Origin: Caballeronia ptereochthonis
GTDB taxonomy: Bacteria; Pseudomonadota; Gammaproteobacteria; Burkholderiales; Burkholderiaceae
DNA length: 64,000 nucleotides
Reading direction: 5' to 3'
NCBI RefSeq assembly: GCF_001545075.1
Contig: NZ_FCOB02000002.1
Span: forward strand, 266,479-330,478
The translations under genes were made by a program, and so were the position numbers. Every line of letters begins with the position of its first letter. Positions within the stretch are counted from its first letter, which is position 1. Positions 7,496 through 16,733 of this stretch are shown here, piece by piece. The notes beneath the pieces were generated by a model, which made no database searches, was not told where the DNA came from, and saw only the letters and a list, made by a program, of their open reading frames with translations.

Positions 7496-9724
7496 CTATG
7501 CCTTGAGCAAATCCTCGATCATCACCGGCAGCTTCCTCACGCGCACGCCCGTCGCGTGATACACGGCGCCGGTGATCGCCGCCGCGATGCCCGCCAGCCC
7601 GATCTCCGCGATTCCCCGTGCGCCGAGTTCGTTGAAGATCGTGTCCGGATAATCGAGGAAGGTGACGTCCATCTTCGGCGTATCGGCATTGGTCGCGACG
7701 ACGTAATCCGCCAGGTTGCTGTTGATCGGCGCGCCGCTGCGATCGTCGTAGACCGTGTGCTCGAACAGCGCCATGCCGACGCCCATCACCACCGCCCCTT
7801 CGATCTGATTGCGCCCGGCGCGCGGATTCAGGATCCTGCCGGCATCGATCACGGTCACGACGCGGCTCACGCGCAGGCGCGCGGTCGCGGGTTCCCAGGT
7901 CACTTCGGCGAAGTGCGCGCCAAATGAATGAATCGACCACTTCTTCTTGAGCGGATCATCGAAGCCGCCCTTGGCGCTACCGCTTCCCGACGCCGCGTGC
8001 AGCTTCGCCGCTTCGAGTATCTGCGCATACGGCACGCCGCTCTCCGGCCGCTCGTTCTTGCGATGCACCTGGCCGCCGGTCATCGCGAGTTCTTCGGGTT
8101 TTGCGCCGGCGAAGGGCGAACCTTCGGTCTGCGCCGCCCGCGCAAGCAGCGTCCTGACGGCGGCGCGAACCGCATCCGATACCGCCGGAATCACCGACGC
8201 CGTCGCCGCCGATCCGCCCGACACCGGCCCGAGCGGCAGCGCCGTATCGCCGAGACCGACCTCGATCCTGTCGAGCGGAATGCCCGTATGTTCCGCGACG
8301 AGCTGCGCGAGGATCGTGTACGTGCCCGTGCCGATATCCTGCGTGCCGCACGCGACGCGCGCCTTGCCGTCCGCGCGCAGATCGACGGTCGCATCCGCGG
8401 AGAAGCGCAAGCCCGGCCAGCTGCATGCGCCGACGCCCCAGCCGAGCGTGAGCCCGTCGCGCTTCATCGAACCGACTTCCGGCGTGCGCCTCGACCAGCC
8501 GAACTTCTCCGCGCCGGTCTTCAGGCACTCGACGAAATGCCGCGACGAGAACGGCAGGCCGGTGCTTTCATCGACGCTCGGCTCATTGCGCAGACGCAGC
8601 TCGACCGGGTCCATCTTCAACGCGATGGCGAGCTCGTCCATTGCCGATTCGAGCGCGAACAAGCCGGGCACGGCGCCGGGACCGCGCATCGCCGTGGGCG
8701 AGCCGACGTTGCGCTTGACCGTGCCGCCCGTCACGCGCAGGTTGGGCGTGCTGTACATCGACGGCGTCGCTTCGCCGCAGTCTTCCATGTATTCGTCGGC
8801 GAGCGCGGCGTGATTCACGAAATCGTGCCGCAGCGACACGAGCTTGCCGTCCTGCGTTGCCGCAAGCCGCATCCGCTGCTGCGTGGTCGGCCGGTGCCCG
8901 ACGTTCTGAAACATCATCTTGCGCGAGAGCACGAGCTTCACGGGCCGTTCCGTTTGCCGCGTCGCGGCCGCGGCGAGCAGCGAATGCGGCCACATCCACA
9001 GCTTGCCGCCGAAGCCCGAGCCGAGATAGCGCGAGATCACGCGCACTTTCTCTTTCGGCAGGCCCATCATCTGCATCAGCGTGCCCTGATGATTGGTGAC
9101 GGCCTGGCTCGTCTCGTAGAACGTATAGCTTTCGCCGTTCCAGTGCGCGACGGTCGCATGCAGTTCGATCGGGTTATGCGTTTCGACCGGCGTGACATAG
9201 GTCTCGTCGATTTTCACGGGCGCGTCGTCGAAGGCCTGGTCGGGGTCGCCGCGCTTGCTGTGCACGTCGAGTTCCTTGTCGGCCCCGAGCGTCGCGCTGA
9301 CGTCGTGCGGCGTCTTGTCATAGCCGACCTTGATCGCCGCGGCCGCGGCGGTCGCCGCTTCCAGGGTTTCGGCCACGACGAGCGCGACGTATTGCCCGTA
9401 ATAGCGGATGATGTCATCGTCGAACGGCGGGCGGTTCTCGTCGACGAAACCGGTATCGATCGAATTGCCGGAGATGCGATAGAAGCGGCCGATATTGCCG
9501 CGATGCAGAATCAGCTTCACGCCGGGCATGGCCTGCGCGGCGGCGAATTCGAGCGACGTGATCCTGCCGCTCGCAATGGTCGCGCCGACCGGCACGGCAT
9601 ACAGCATGCCGGGCAAGTCGACGTCGGAGGTATAAGTCGCGCGGCCGCAGACCTTCAGCGGTCCGTCGATGCGCGACTGGGGCCGTCCAATGAAGGACTG
9701 CGTGATGTCGGGCGCGGTGGACAT
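7496..9724 (-). CDS. paoC: Aldehyde oxidoreductase, molybdenum cofactor-binding subunit (PaoC-like)
   Basis: A 742-residue large subunit of a xanthine-oxidase-family molybdoenzyme, most like PaoC/YagR of the periplasmic aldehyde oxidoreductase, which oxidises aromatic and other aldehydes to acids. It shows the opening fold SRIDGPLKVCGRATYTSDVD, the SGFGGKLWMWPHS segment, AMRGPGAVPGLFALESAMDELA, GTQDIGTGTYTILAQ and the C-terminal GARGIAEIGLAG with the catalytic-glutamate type GxxE motif. ATG 9724 has GAGGAA 8 bases upstream. It is the third gene of a paoA-paoB-paoC operon. The maturation factor PaoD is not seen next to it. Confidence 0.92.
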   Translation of the reverse strand: MSTAPDITQSFIGRPQSRIDGPLKVCGRATYTSDVDLPGMLYAVPVGATIASGRITSLEFAAAQAMPGVKLILHRGNIGRFYRISGNSIDTGFVDENRPPFDDDIIRYYGQYVALVVAETLEAATAAAAAIKVGYDKTPHDVSATLGADKELDVHSKRGDPDQAFDDAPVKIDETYVTPVETHNPIELHATVAHWNGESYTFYETSQAVTNHQGTLMQMMGLPKEKVRVISRYLGSGFGGKLWMWPHSLLAAAATRQTERPVKLVLSRKMMFQNVGHRPTTQQRMRLAATQDGKLVSLRHDFVNHAALADEYMEDCGEATPSMYSTPNLRVTGGTVKRNVGSPTAMRGPGAVPGLFALESAMDELAIALKMDPVELRLRNEPSVDESTGLPFSSRHFVECLKTGAEKFGWSRRTPEVGSMKRDGLTLGWGVGACSWPGLRFSADATVDLRADGKARVACGTQDIGTGTYTILAQLVAEHTGIPLDRIEVGLGDTALPLGPVSGGSAATASVIPAVSDAVRAAVRTLLARAAQTEGSPFAGAKPEELAMTGGQVHRKNERPESGVPYAQILEAAKLHAASGSGSAKGGFDDPLKKKWSIHSFGAHFAEVTWEPATARLRVSRVVTVIDAGRILNPRAGRNQIEGAVVMGVGMALFEHTVYDDRSGAPINSNLADYVVATNADTPKMDVTFLDYPDTIFNELGARGIAEIGLAGIAAAITGAVYHATGVRVRKLPVMIEDLLKA

Positions 9725-9744
9725 GTTCGGTTCCTCGGTCGTAT

Positions 9745-10749
9745 TCAGGATGTTTGCGTGACCATCTCGAGCGTATGCACGATGCAGCGCTTCGCGAGCT
9801 CGACCTTGAAGCCGTTCTCGCTTTGCGGCTTCGCATCGGCGAGCGCGGCATCGGCGGCGCGTCTGAACGTGGCTTCGTCGGGCGCCGCGTCCTGCAGCTC
9901 CTTCTCCGCCTCTCGCGATCTCCACGGCTTCGTCCCGACGCCGCCGAGACCCACGCGCGCGTGCGCGATGCGTCCATCCTTCACGCCGATCACGACACCC
10001 GCCGACGCCAGCGCGAACTCATACGACGCGCGATCGCGCAGCTTCAGATAAGCGGAGCGCGCGCCTTCCACCGGCGGCGGCAAGGTGACGTGCGTGACCA
10101 GATCGCCCGCATCGAGCACGTTCTCGCGATCGGGCGTCGCGCCCGGCAGCAGAAAGAACTCGTCGATCGGAATCGCCCGCTTGCCGCCCGTGCCTTCGAC
10201 GTGAATCGTCGCTTCCAGCGCCTGGAGCGCCACGCACATGTCCGACGGATTGCTCGCGATGCACGATTCGCTCGTGCCGAGAATGGCCATCATGCGATTG
10301 ACGCCCTGAATCGCCGAGCATCCGCTGCCCGGCTCGCGCTTGTTGCAAGGCGACGCCGTGTCACGGAAATACACGCAACGCGTGCGCTGCAGGATGTTGC
10401 CGCCGGTCGTCGCCATGTTGCGCAACTGCGCGGAGGCGCCCGCGAGCACCGCCTGCGACAGCACCGCGTAACGCTCGCGAATCAGCGGATGATGCGCGAG
10501 GTCCGAGTTGCGCGAGGTCGCCCCGATGCGCACGCCGCCGTCCTGCGTCGCCTCGATCGCATCGAGCGGCAGGCGGCTGATATCGATCACGCGCATCGGC
10601 CGCTCGACGTTCAGCTTCATCAGGTCGAGCAGCGTCGTGCCGCCCGCGAGAAAGCGCACTTCCGCGCCTTGCTGCGCGGTATGCGCGAGCGCGCCGGCAT
10701 TGATCGCTTCGCGCATGTCGCGCGCGCGCGAGAGCTGAAACGTTTCCAT
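9745..10749 (-). CDS. paoB: Aldehyde oxidoreductase, FAD-binding subunit (PaoB-like)
   Basis: A 334-residue FAD-binding subunit. RFLAGGTTLLDLMK and QLRNMATTGGNILQRTRC are the two FAD-contact segments of the family. Unlike most xanthine-oxidase-family FAD subunits it also has a cysteine-rich insertion, CVYFRDTASPCNKREPGSGC (Cys125, Cys135, Cys144), the hallmark of PaoB, which carries an additional [4Fe-4S] cluster. This supports the Pao assignment over a generic xanthine dehydrogenase. The gene lies 10 bases after paoA and 20 bases before paoC. Confidence 0.93.
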   Translation of the reverse strand: METFQLSRARDMREAINAGALAHTAQQGAEVRFLAGGTTLLDLMKLNVERPMRVIDISRLPLDAIEATQDGGVRIGATSRNSDLAHHPLIRERYAVLSQAVLAGASAQLRNMATTGGNILQRTRCVYFRDTASPCNKREPGSGCSAIQGVNRMMAILGTSESCIASNPSDMCVALQALEATIHVEGTGGKRAIPIDEFFLLPGATPDRENVLDAGDLVTHVTLPPPVEGARSAYLKLRDRASYEFALASAGVVIGVKDGRIAHARVGLGGVGTKPWRSREAEKELQDAAPDEATFRRAADAALADAKPQSENGFKVELAKRCIVHTLEMVTQTS

Positions 10750-10759
10750 GTCGCTCTCC

Positions 10760-11341
10760 TTACTTGGCCGAAGGCTTGGTGGCGCGCACCGACTGGATCG
10801 CCGCGACGATGTTCTGATACGCGCCGCAGCGGCACAGGTTGCCGCTCATCGCTTCGCGCACGTCGTCGTCGCTCGGGCCGATGGGCTCGTTGAGCAGCGC
10901 GACCGCCGACATCAACTGACCGGCCGTGCAGTAGCCGCACTGATAACCGTCGCATTCGACGAACGCGGCCTGCAGCGGATGCAGCGCATCCACTTCGCCG
11001 ATGCCTTCGATGGTCGTGACGGTGTCGCCATCGCACGCGGCGGCGAAGCACAGGCATGAGTTCACGCGGCGGCCGTTCACATGAACGGTGCATGCGCCGC
11101 ACTGGCCGTGATCGCAGCCTTTCTTCGTGCCGGTGAGATGCAGATGCTCGCGCAACGCATCGAGCAGCGTCGTGCGCGGGTCCAGCGAAAGCGTATGGCC
11201 GCGGCCATTGACCGTCAGCGTGAAGGTGACGTTCGCGGCGCCGGTCTCGGGCGGCGTCGGCGTGAGTGCATCGGCGCGCCGGCTCTTGTTCGGCGTATCG
11301 GCGTGCGTGGTTTTCGATTGGGGGACAGGACGTTGTGGCAT
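10760..11341 (-). CDS. paoA: Aldehyde oxidoreductase, [2Fe-2S] subunit (PaoA-like)
   Basis: A 193-residue small subunit with the plant-type ferredoxin cluster GCDHGQCGACTVHVNG (Cys76, 81, 84, 96) and the second cluster QCGYCTAGQ...NLCRCGAY (Cys135, 138, 170, 172). ATG 11341 is preceded by AGGAGA at 8 bases. E. coli PaoA carries a Tat signal; here the N-terminal 35 residues (MPQRPVPQSKTTHADTPNKS...) show no twin-arginine signal followed by a hydrophobic core, so export of this enzyme is doubtful. Confidence 0.93.
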   Translation of the reverse strand: MPQRPVPQSKTTHADTPNKSRRADALTPTPPETGAANVTFTLTVNGRGHTLSLDPRTTLLDALREHLHLTGTKKGCDHGQCGACTVHVNGRRVNSCLCFAAACDGDTVTTIEGIGEVDALHPLQAAFVECDGYQCGYCTAGQLMSAVALLNEPIGPSDDDVREAMSGNLCRCGAYQNIVAAIQSVRATKPSAK

Positions 11342-11642
11342 CGGGCATTCTCCTGGAATGGCGATCGCGCAAAAGCCGCACTGAAGCGGCAAGAGCGGCA
11401 GGATGTGAGAAAGACGAAGATGCGGCGAAGCGTGTCGGGCGCCGGTGGTGCTGGGAAAGAGCGGCGGGAAAGGATCTGCGCGTCGCGCGCAGGACTTTCG
11501 AACGCCGACGGTGCAGCGAATATCGACACTCAAGCCAGTATAGGCAGCCGCCGCGGAACTTTCCTGATCGAACGCCAGCGCATGAAACATGCCCGTGGTC
11601 GCTGGACGCCTTTTCGGCCGGCGTGCGCGACAGGCGAGAGCG
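11342..11642. other. Leader region upstream of paoABC, no gene seen
   Basis: This stretch of 301 bases must hold the paoABC promoter on the minus strand. I see no convincing -35/-10 pair, no strong inverted repeat and no coding frame that looks real. Confidence 0.5.
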
Positions 11643-11750
11643 TCAGTGCGGGAGCACGCCCCGCGCGAAGAGCGAAAAAATGAACACGCCGACCGTCGTG
11701 AATGCGACGAGCGCCACGAGGATCAGGATCAGGCGCAGGATCATCTGCAT
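11643..11750 (-). CDS. Putative 35-aa single-span membrane protein
   Basis: A short frame reading MQMILRLILILVALVAFTTV and ending FARGVLPH. Residues 3-28 are almost wholly hydrophobic, so it would be a single transmembrane helix with a basic C-terminal turn. GGAG lies 7 bases before ATG 11750. It begins 11 bases after the T-run of the terminator at 11762-11786, so it would be made only from its own promoter or from read-through of the MFS gene. No family is recognised. Confidence 0.45.
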   Translation of the reverse strand: MQMILRLILILVALVAFTTVGVFIFSLFARGVLPH

Positions 11751-11761
11751 CGCGTCGCTCC

Positions 11762-11786
11762 AAAAAAAATGGCCGCTTGCGCGGCC
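11762..11786 (-). terminator. Intrinsic terminator of the MHS transporter gene
   Basis: On the minus strand, GGCCGC-GCAA-GCGGCC is followed by a run of eight T. It lies about 120 bases after the transporter stop codon. Confidence 0.8.
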
Positions 11787-11906
11787 GGAAGGAGGGTGGG
11801 TCGGTCAGACTTCAGAGTAAGCGCGCTTTCTTAAATCAGACTTAAGCGCATCGATCCTCAGTGCGGGCCGCCCATTTTCCTTGCTTGCGAGCGCGATGCA
11901 GCATGC

Positions 11907-13223
11907 TCAAGCCAGCGCTTCGCTGTAGCGATCGCGCAGCGGGAAAATCGTCAGAAGCGCGACCGCGCTCCCGAAGATCACGTAATAGCAGATCGAGAGC
12001 GGGTCGCCAGTCGTCATCGTGAGCCATTGCACGATGGCCGGCGCGAAGCCGCCGAAGATCATCACCGCCACGTTGTAGCTCACCGAGATGCCCGTCGAGC
12101 GCACGCTCGAGGGAAGCAGCTCGGAAATGAACGCAGGATAGCAGCCCTGGAAGATGCCGAGGTAGGTCATGAGCAGCGCCTGGCAGACGATCAGCACGGC
12201 CAGGCTCGGATGCGCCGTCAGCACCGCGAAGATCGGATACGCGGTGAGGAGCGAGAGTGCGAGGGCCGTGGCCATCAGCTTCTTGCGGCCGATGCGGTCG
12301 GACAGGCGGCCGAAGATCGGGCAGCAGACGAGATACACGAGCGCGCCGATCGTCGAGCTGATGAGGCCGTCGGTGAGCGCCATGTGCAGCACGCGCGTCG
12401 CGTGCGTCGGCAAATACAGCAGGAAGATGTACGTGCCGATGGTGCCGAACACCGTCAGGCCGAAGCCCGCGAGGACGGGCATCCAGTGCTTCGTGGCGGT
12501 ATCGCGGATCGGGCGCGTGGTCAGCTCGTTCTTCTGCGCCTTGTCGACGAACACGGGGGATTCATCGAGCTTCGAACGCAGATAGAGACCGACCGGCACG
12601 ATCAGCAGACCGATCACGAACGGGATGCGCCAGCCCCAGCTGTTCAGATGCTCGGGGCTCAGCGTGCGCGTGAGCACCGCGCCGAAGAACGACCCCGCGA
12701 GACTCGCCGCGGCCTGCGCGACCATCTGGAAGCTGCCGAAATAGCCGCGCTTGTTGGCGGGCGCGTATTCGACGAGGAACGCCGTCGCGCAGCCCACTTC
12801 GCCGCCGGCGGAGAAGCCCTGGATCAGGCGGCCCAGCAGCATCAGCAAGGGCGCGGCGATGCCGATCGCGGCATACGTCGGCGCGAACGCGATGATGGCG
12901 ATGCCGACGGCCATCAGCGAAATCGTCAGCGTGAGCGCCGACTTGCGCCCGACGCGATCCGCCACCGCGCCCAGCACGATGCCGCCGAGCGGCCGCGTCA
13001 GAAAGCCGACGCCGAAGGTGGCCCAGGTCGCGAGCAGCGAGATGGTGGGATTCGTCGCGGGAAAGTACAGCTTCGCAATGATGACCGCGAAGAAGCCGTA
13101 GACCATGAAGTCGAACCATTCGAGCGCATTGCCGATGGTCGATACGACGATGGCTCGTCGGCCGGACAGATTGAGCGCGGCGTCCTGGTCGGCCGCGTGT
13201 GCTGCAGGTAGTACGGTGCTCAT
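11907..13223 (-). CDS. MFS transporter, metabolite:H+ symporter (MHS) type
   Basis: A 438-residue 12-helix carrier. GNALEWFDFMVYGFFAVIIAKLYF near the N-terminus, RPLGGIVLGAVADRVGRKSAL in the loop 2-3 region and RLIQGFSAGGEVGCATAFLVEYAP are typical of the MHS subfamily, which moves carboxylates such as citrate, shikimate or ketoglutarate with protons. I chose ATG 13223 (MSTVLPAAHA), preceded by GGAG at about 9 bases. It is divergent from a LysR regulator and, beyond it, an M20 hydrolase, which suggests uptake of the substrate those enzymes degrade. Confidence 0.92.
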   Translation of the reverse strand: MSTVLPAAHAADQDAALNLSGRRAIVVSTIGNALEWFDFMVYGFFAVIIAKLYFPATNPTISLLATWATFGVGFLTRPLGGIVLGAVADRVGRKSALTLTISLMAVGIAIIAFAPTYAAIGIAAPLLMLLGRLIQGFSAGGEVGCATAFLVEYAPANKRGYFGSFQMVAQAAASLAGSFFGAVLTRTLSPEHLNSWGWRIPFVIGLLIVPVGLYLRSKLDESPVFVDKAQKNELTTRPIRDTATKHWMPVLAGFGLTVFGTIGTYIFLLYLPTHATRVLHMALTDGLISSTIGALVYLVCCPIFGRLSDRIGRKKLMATALALSLLTAYPIFAVLTAHPSLAVLIVCQALLMTYLGIFQGCYPAFISELLPSSVRSTGISVSYNVAVMIFGGFAPAIVQWLTMTTGDPLSICYYVIFGSAVALLTIFPLRDRYSEALA

Positions 13224-13394
13224 CGAATGCACTCCGTGGGCGTGGGGCGATTGATCAATGCCGGTCTGTTTTCGTGCGGCGACATCCGCTTTCTCATGGC
13301 TTGCCGGGCAGGCGCGCAAGCCGCTGCAACACGCAAACATTACGCCTGGTTGAAATAAGAAAATATAGAATTTCTGAACTGACACTCAAGGAAA

Positions 13395-13412
13395 CCTGAT
13401 CGAACGATCAGG
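13395..13412. promoter_or_regulatory. Palindrome upstream of lysR gene, operator candidate
   Basis: CCTGATCG-AA-CGATCAGG is a perfect inverted repeat with 8-base arms, ending 16 bases before the lysR start in the divergent region between the transporter and regulator genes. A site at this place could serve autoregulation; the bound protein is not known. Confidence 0.45.
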
Positions 13413-13428
13413 ATTGCCTCTAGGCCAA

Positions 13429-14325
13429 ATGAGCAATATCCGCTTCCTGCGCACCTTCATCGCCGTCGCGCGCTACGGCTCTTTCGCGGCAGCCGCCGAG
13501 AAGGTCGCGCTCACGCAAGCCGCCGTGAGCATGCAGATGCAATCGCTCGAAGACGATCTGAAGCGGCCGCTCTTCGACCGCGTGGGGCGCACGAACCGGC
13601 TGACGAGCATCGGCAAGCAGGTGTTGCCGCAGGCGGAGCGCATCGTCGCGCTGTACGACAGCATGCGGCTCACCGGCCTCGACGATGAGATCGCCGGGTC
13701 GGTTTCCATCGGCGCGGTCGATTCGGCGATGGGCGCGCTCGCATCCGTCGTCACCGAATTGAAAGGTCAGTATCCGCGGCTCGATGTGCGGCTGTTCACC
13801 GGCAAGGCGCTCGCGCTCGCGCCGCAAGTGGAGGCGGGCGAGATCGATGCGGCGGTGATCGTCGAGATGGCGGGCAAGACGCCGGCGAGCCTCAACTGGA
13901 CGCCGCTTTATTCCGAGCCGCTCGTGGCGATCGGTTCGCCCGGCAGCGCGCCCGCGAGCGCCGCCGAGATGCTCGCGAACCGTCCGTTCCTGCGCTTCGA
14001 TCGCGCGCAGCGCACCGGCGCACTGATCGAGCGCGCGCTCAAGCACAACCGGCTCGTGGTGAACGAGTTCCTCGAACTGAATTCGCTGGAAGTGATCGTC
14101 GAACTGGTGCGGCAGGATGCGGGCGTGTCGGTCGTGCCGCTGCTCGAATATGGCTCGTGGGCCAGCGATCCCGCGCTGCGCGTGCTGCCGCTCGCAAAGA
14201 ACACGCCGCGCCGCGTGGTCGGCATGCTGGAGCGCAGGATTCACGATCGCCATTCAGTGATGAGCGTCGTGCAGGAGCGCATTCGATTGCGTTCGCATGG
14301 AGCCTTGCCGCCGCGCGAGGCTTGA
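13429..14325 (+). CDS. LysR family transcriptional regulator
   Basis: A 298-residue LysR-type regulator. The N-terminal winged helix reads FLRTFIAVARYGSFAAAAEKVALTQAAVSMQMQ and is followed by the periplasmic-binding-like effector domain (about residues 85-290). ATG 13429 is preferred over an upstream TTG because the family begins with MSNIRFLRTF. It is divergent from the MHS transporter and precedes the M20 hydrolase, so it probably controls this catabolic set. The inducer is unknown. Confidence 0.93.
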   Translation: MSNIRFLRTFIAVARYGSFAAAAEKVALTQAAVSMQMQSLEDDLKRPLFDRVGRTNRLTSIGKQVLPQAERIVALYDSMRLTGLDDEIAGSVSIGAVDSAMGALASVVTELKGQYPRLDVRLFTGKALALAPQVEAGEIDAAVIVEMAGKTPASLNWTPLYSEPLVAIGSPGSAPASAAEMLANRPFLRFDRAQRTGALIERALKHNRLVVNEFLELNSLEVIVELVRQDAGVSVVPLLEYGSWASDPALRVLPLAKNTPRRVVGMLERRIHDRHSVMSVVQERIRLRSHGALPPREA

Positions 14326-14452
14326 GACTGAAGCTAAAGCTTTCCTTAAGTCACGGACAAGAAATATCAGCTTTCCCTGTGAATTCCGGCCATCGACAAT
14401 GCATCGGGCATGACCGTGCCGTTCGTTGACCCATTCACACAAAGAGGAAAGC

Positions 14453-15646
14453 ATGTCGATCATTCCCGAGATCGCCCAGTCGCGCGACGAGATTCAGGCC
14501 ATTCGCCGCGATATCCACGCGCATCCCGAACTTTGCTACGAAGAAGCGCGCACCGCCGAGCTCGTCGCGCAAAAGCTCGAGGGCTGGGATATCGAAGTGA
14601 CGCGCGGGCTCGGCAAGACGGGCGTCGTCGGCGTGCTCAGGAAAGGCGCGGGCAAGCGCGCGATCGGCCTGCGCGCCGACATGGACGCGTTGCCCATTCC
14701 CGAGCTGAACACCTTCGCGCACGCTTCGCGCCACGAGAACAAGATGCACGCGTGCGGCCACGACGGCCACACCGCGATGCTGCTCGGCGCCGCGCAATAT
14801 CTCGCGAAGCATCGCGACTTCGACGGCACCGTCGTCTTCATCTTCCAGCCGGCGGAAGAAGGCGGCGGCGGCGCGAAGGCGATGATCGAAGACGGACTGT
14901 TCGAGCGCTTTCCCGTCGATGCCGTGTTCGCACTGCACAACTGGCCGGGCATGCCGGCGGGCGAATTCGGCGCGCGCGTCGGCGCGACGCAGGCTTCAAG
15001 CAACGAGTTCGAGATCCGCATCGAAGGCGTGGGCGCGCATGCGGCCATTCCGCACGACGGCGTCGATCCCGTGTTCACGGCGCTGCAGATCGGCACCGGC
15101 CTGCAAAGCATCGTGACGCGCAACAAGCGCCCCATCGATGCCGCCGTGCTTTCGATCACGCGGATGCAGGCGGGCCACGCGGTCAACGCGATTCCGACGA
15201 CCGCGACGCTCGCCGGCACCGTGCGCACGTTTTCCGTCGACGTGCTCGATCTGATCGAGACGCGCACGAAGGAGATCGTCGCGGCGACGGCGGCGGCGTA
15301 TCGTTGCAAGGCCGAAGTTAGTTTCCTGCGCAACTATCCGCCGACGGTGAACACCGAAGCCGAGACGCACTTCGCGCTGGGCGTGATGCGCGACATCGTC
15401 GGCGCACAGCGCGTGAACACCAGCGTCGATCCGACGATGGGCGCCGAAGACTTCTCGTACATGCTGCTGGAGCGGCCCGGCTGCTATGCGTATATCGGCA
15501 ACGGGCTGGGCGCGCATCGCGAGCATGGTCACGGAATCGGTCCGTGCATGCTGCACAACAGCAGCTACGACTTCAACGACGAACTGCTGCCGCTCGGCGC
15601 GACGTACTGGGTGCGGCTCGTCGAGAAGTTTCTCGCGCGCGCCTGA
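14453..15646 (+). CDS. M20 family amidohydrolase (hippurate hydrolase type)
   Basis: A 397-residue M20D metal-dependent amidohydrolase, a family that cleaves N-acyl amino acids such as hippurate or N-acetyl derivatives. Metal ligands are visible in LRADMDALPIPE, HACGHDGHTAML, FQPAEEGGGGAKAMIEDG and the C-terminal MGAEDFSYML; the lid domain runs roughly from residue 185 to 300. AGAGGAAA precedes ATG 14453. The next gene, 19 bases on, is a DUF2817 protein, so the two may be one operon. Confidence 0.93.
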   Translation: MSIIPEIAQSRDEIQAIRRDIHAHPELCYEEARTAELVAQKLEGWDIEVTRGLGKTGVVGVLRKGAGKRAIGLRADMDALPIPELNTFAHASRHENKMHACGHDGHTAMLLGAAQYLAKHRDFDGTVVFIFQPAEEGGGGAKAMIEDGLFERFPVDAVFALHNWPGMPAGEFGARVGATQASSNEFEIRIEGVGAHAAIPHDGVDPVFTALQIGTGLQSIVTRNKRPIDAAVLSITRMQAGHAVNAIPTTATLAGTVRTFSVDVLDLIETRTKEIVAATAAAYRCKAEVSFLRNYPPTVNTEAETHFALGVMRDIVGAQRVNTSVDPTMGAEDFSYMLLERPGCYAYIGNGLGAHREHGHGIGPCMLHNSSYDFNDELLPLGATYWVRLVEKFLARA

Positions 15647-15665
15647 CGCAACGGAGGAGGTGGAC

Positions 15666-16733
15666 ATGTTTTCATCGACCTACCGCGATGCGCGTCGACG
15701 ATTTCTCGATACGGCCGCCGAGCGCAAGCGCGCGGTCGATACGCGCGTGCTGGATGGCGTCATCGGCCTCGAAGGCGAGACGCTCGCAACCGACATCGTG
15801 CGCATCGGTCCCGCCGATGCGAAGCGCCTGCTCGTGCTCACGTCCGCGACGCATGGCGTCGAGGGCTTTTGCGGCTCGGGCGCGCAGATCGCGTTGATGC
15901 GCGACGACGTGCTGGCCGCGCTGATGGACAGGCTCGGTGTCGCGATGCTGCTCGTTCATGCGACCAATCCTTATGGTTTCTCTCATCTGAGCCGCACGAC
16001 GGAAGGCAACGTCGACCTGAATCGCAACAGCGTGGATTTTGCCGGACCTCTGCCGCGGAACCCGGCCTATGCGGAACTGCACGAGCTGCTGGTGCCCCCG
16101 AACTGGCCGCCCGACGAGGCGAATGTGGCGGCGATTCGCGGCTATATCGAAGCGCGCGGGCAATGGGCGTATCAGCAAGCCGTGACGACGGGGCAGTACA
16201 CGCATCCGCAAGGCATGTTCTACGGCGGCGCGGAGGCTGCGTGGAGCACGCGCACGATGCGGGCTGTGCTCGCGGAATACGGCGAAACGTGCGTGTCGAT
16301 CGGCTGGATCGACTTTCATACGGGACTCGGCCCGCGCGGCTTCGGCGCGAAAATCTGCGTCGGCGACGTGCAGCGCGCGCGACGCTGGTGGGGCGCGGAC
16401 GTGACGAGCCCGTCGGACGGCACGTCGATCGCGGCGGACGTCGCGGGGCCGCTGCTCGATACGCTGCGGCAGACGTGCCCCCACTCGGCGAACGCGGCGA
16501 TCGCGATCGAATACGGAACCGTGCCGCTCACCGACATGCTCGACATGCTGCGCGCGGACGTCTGGGTGCGGCATCATCCGCACGCGCCCGAAGCGCTGAA
16601 GGCCGCGATTCGCAAGCAGATTCGCGCGGCCTTCTGCATCGACGACGATGTGTGGCGCGGCATGATCATCGGACAGGCGCGCGCGGCCGTGCTGCAGGCG
16701 CTGTACGGCCTGTCGCGCGAAGAGGGCGTCTAA
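15666..16733 (+). CDS. DUF2817 (M14-like metallopeptidase fold) protein
   Basis: A 355-residue protein of the DUF2817 family, related to M14 zinc carboxypeptidases. The putative metal site is seen in TSATHGVEGFCGSGAQ (His-x-x-Glu) and a later histidine in WIDFHTGLGPRG. NPYGFSHLSRTTEGNVDLNRN is the typical substrate-arginine region. GGAGGAGG before ATG 15666 is a very strong ribosome site. Its pairing with an M20 hydrolase suggests the breakdown of a peptide-like or acyl-amino-acid compound; that is inference. Confidence 0.88.
   Translation: MFSSTYRDARRRFLDTAAERKRAVDTRVLDGVIGLEGETLATDIVRIGPADAKRLLVLTSATHGVEGFCGSGAQIALMRDDVLAALMDRLGVAMLLVHATNPYGFSHLSRTTEGNVDLNRNSVDFAGPLPRNPAYAELHELLVPPNWPPDEANVAAIRGYIEARGQWAYQQAVTTGQYTHPQGMFYGGAEAAWSTRTMRAVLAEYGETCVSIGWIDFHTGLGPRGFGAKICVGDVQRARRWWGADVTSPSDGTSIAADVAGPLLDTLRQTCPHSANAAIAIEYGTVPLTDMLDMLRADVWVRHHPHAPEALKAAIRKQIRAAFCIDDDVWRGMIIGQARAAVLQALYGLSREEGV

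Noticed and set aside
7928..10051. 707-codon ORF antisense to the paoC/paoB genes
   Set aside because: No family motifs, and the opposite strand codes for a complete molybdoenzyme operon.
12027..13211. 394-codon ORF antisense to the MHS transporter
   Set aside because: Low-complexity Arg/Glu/His product typical of antisense frames; the transporter on the other strand is clear.
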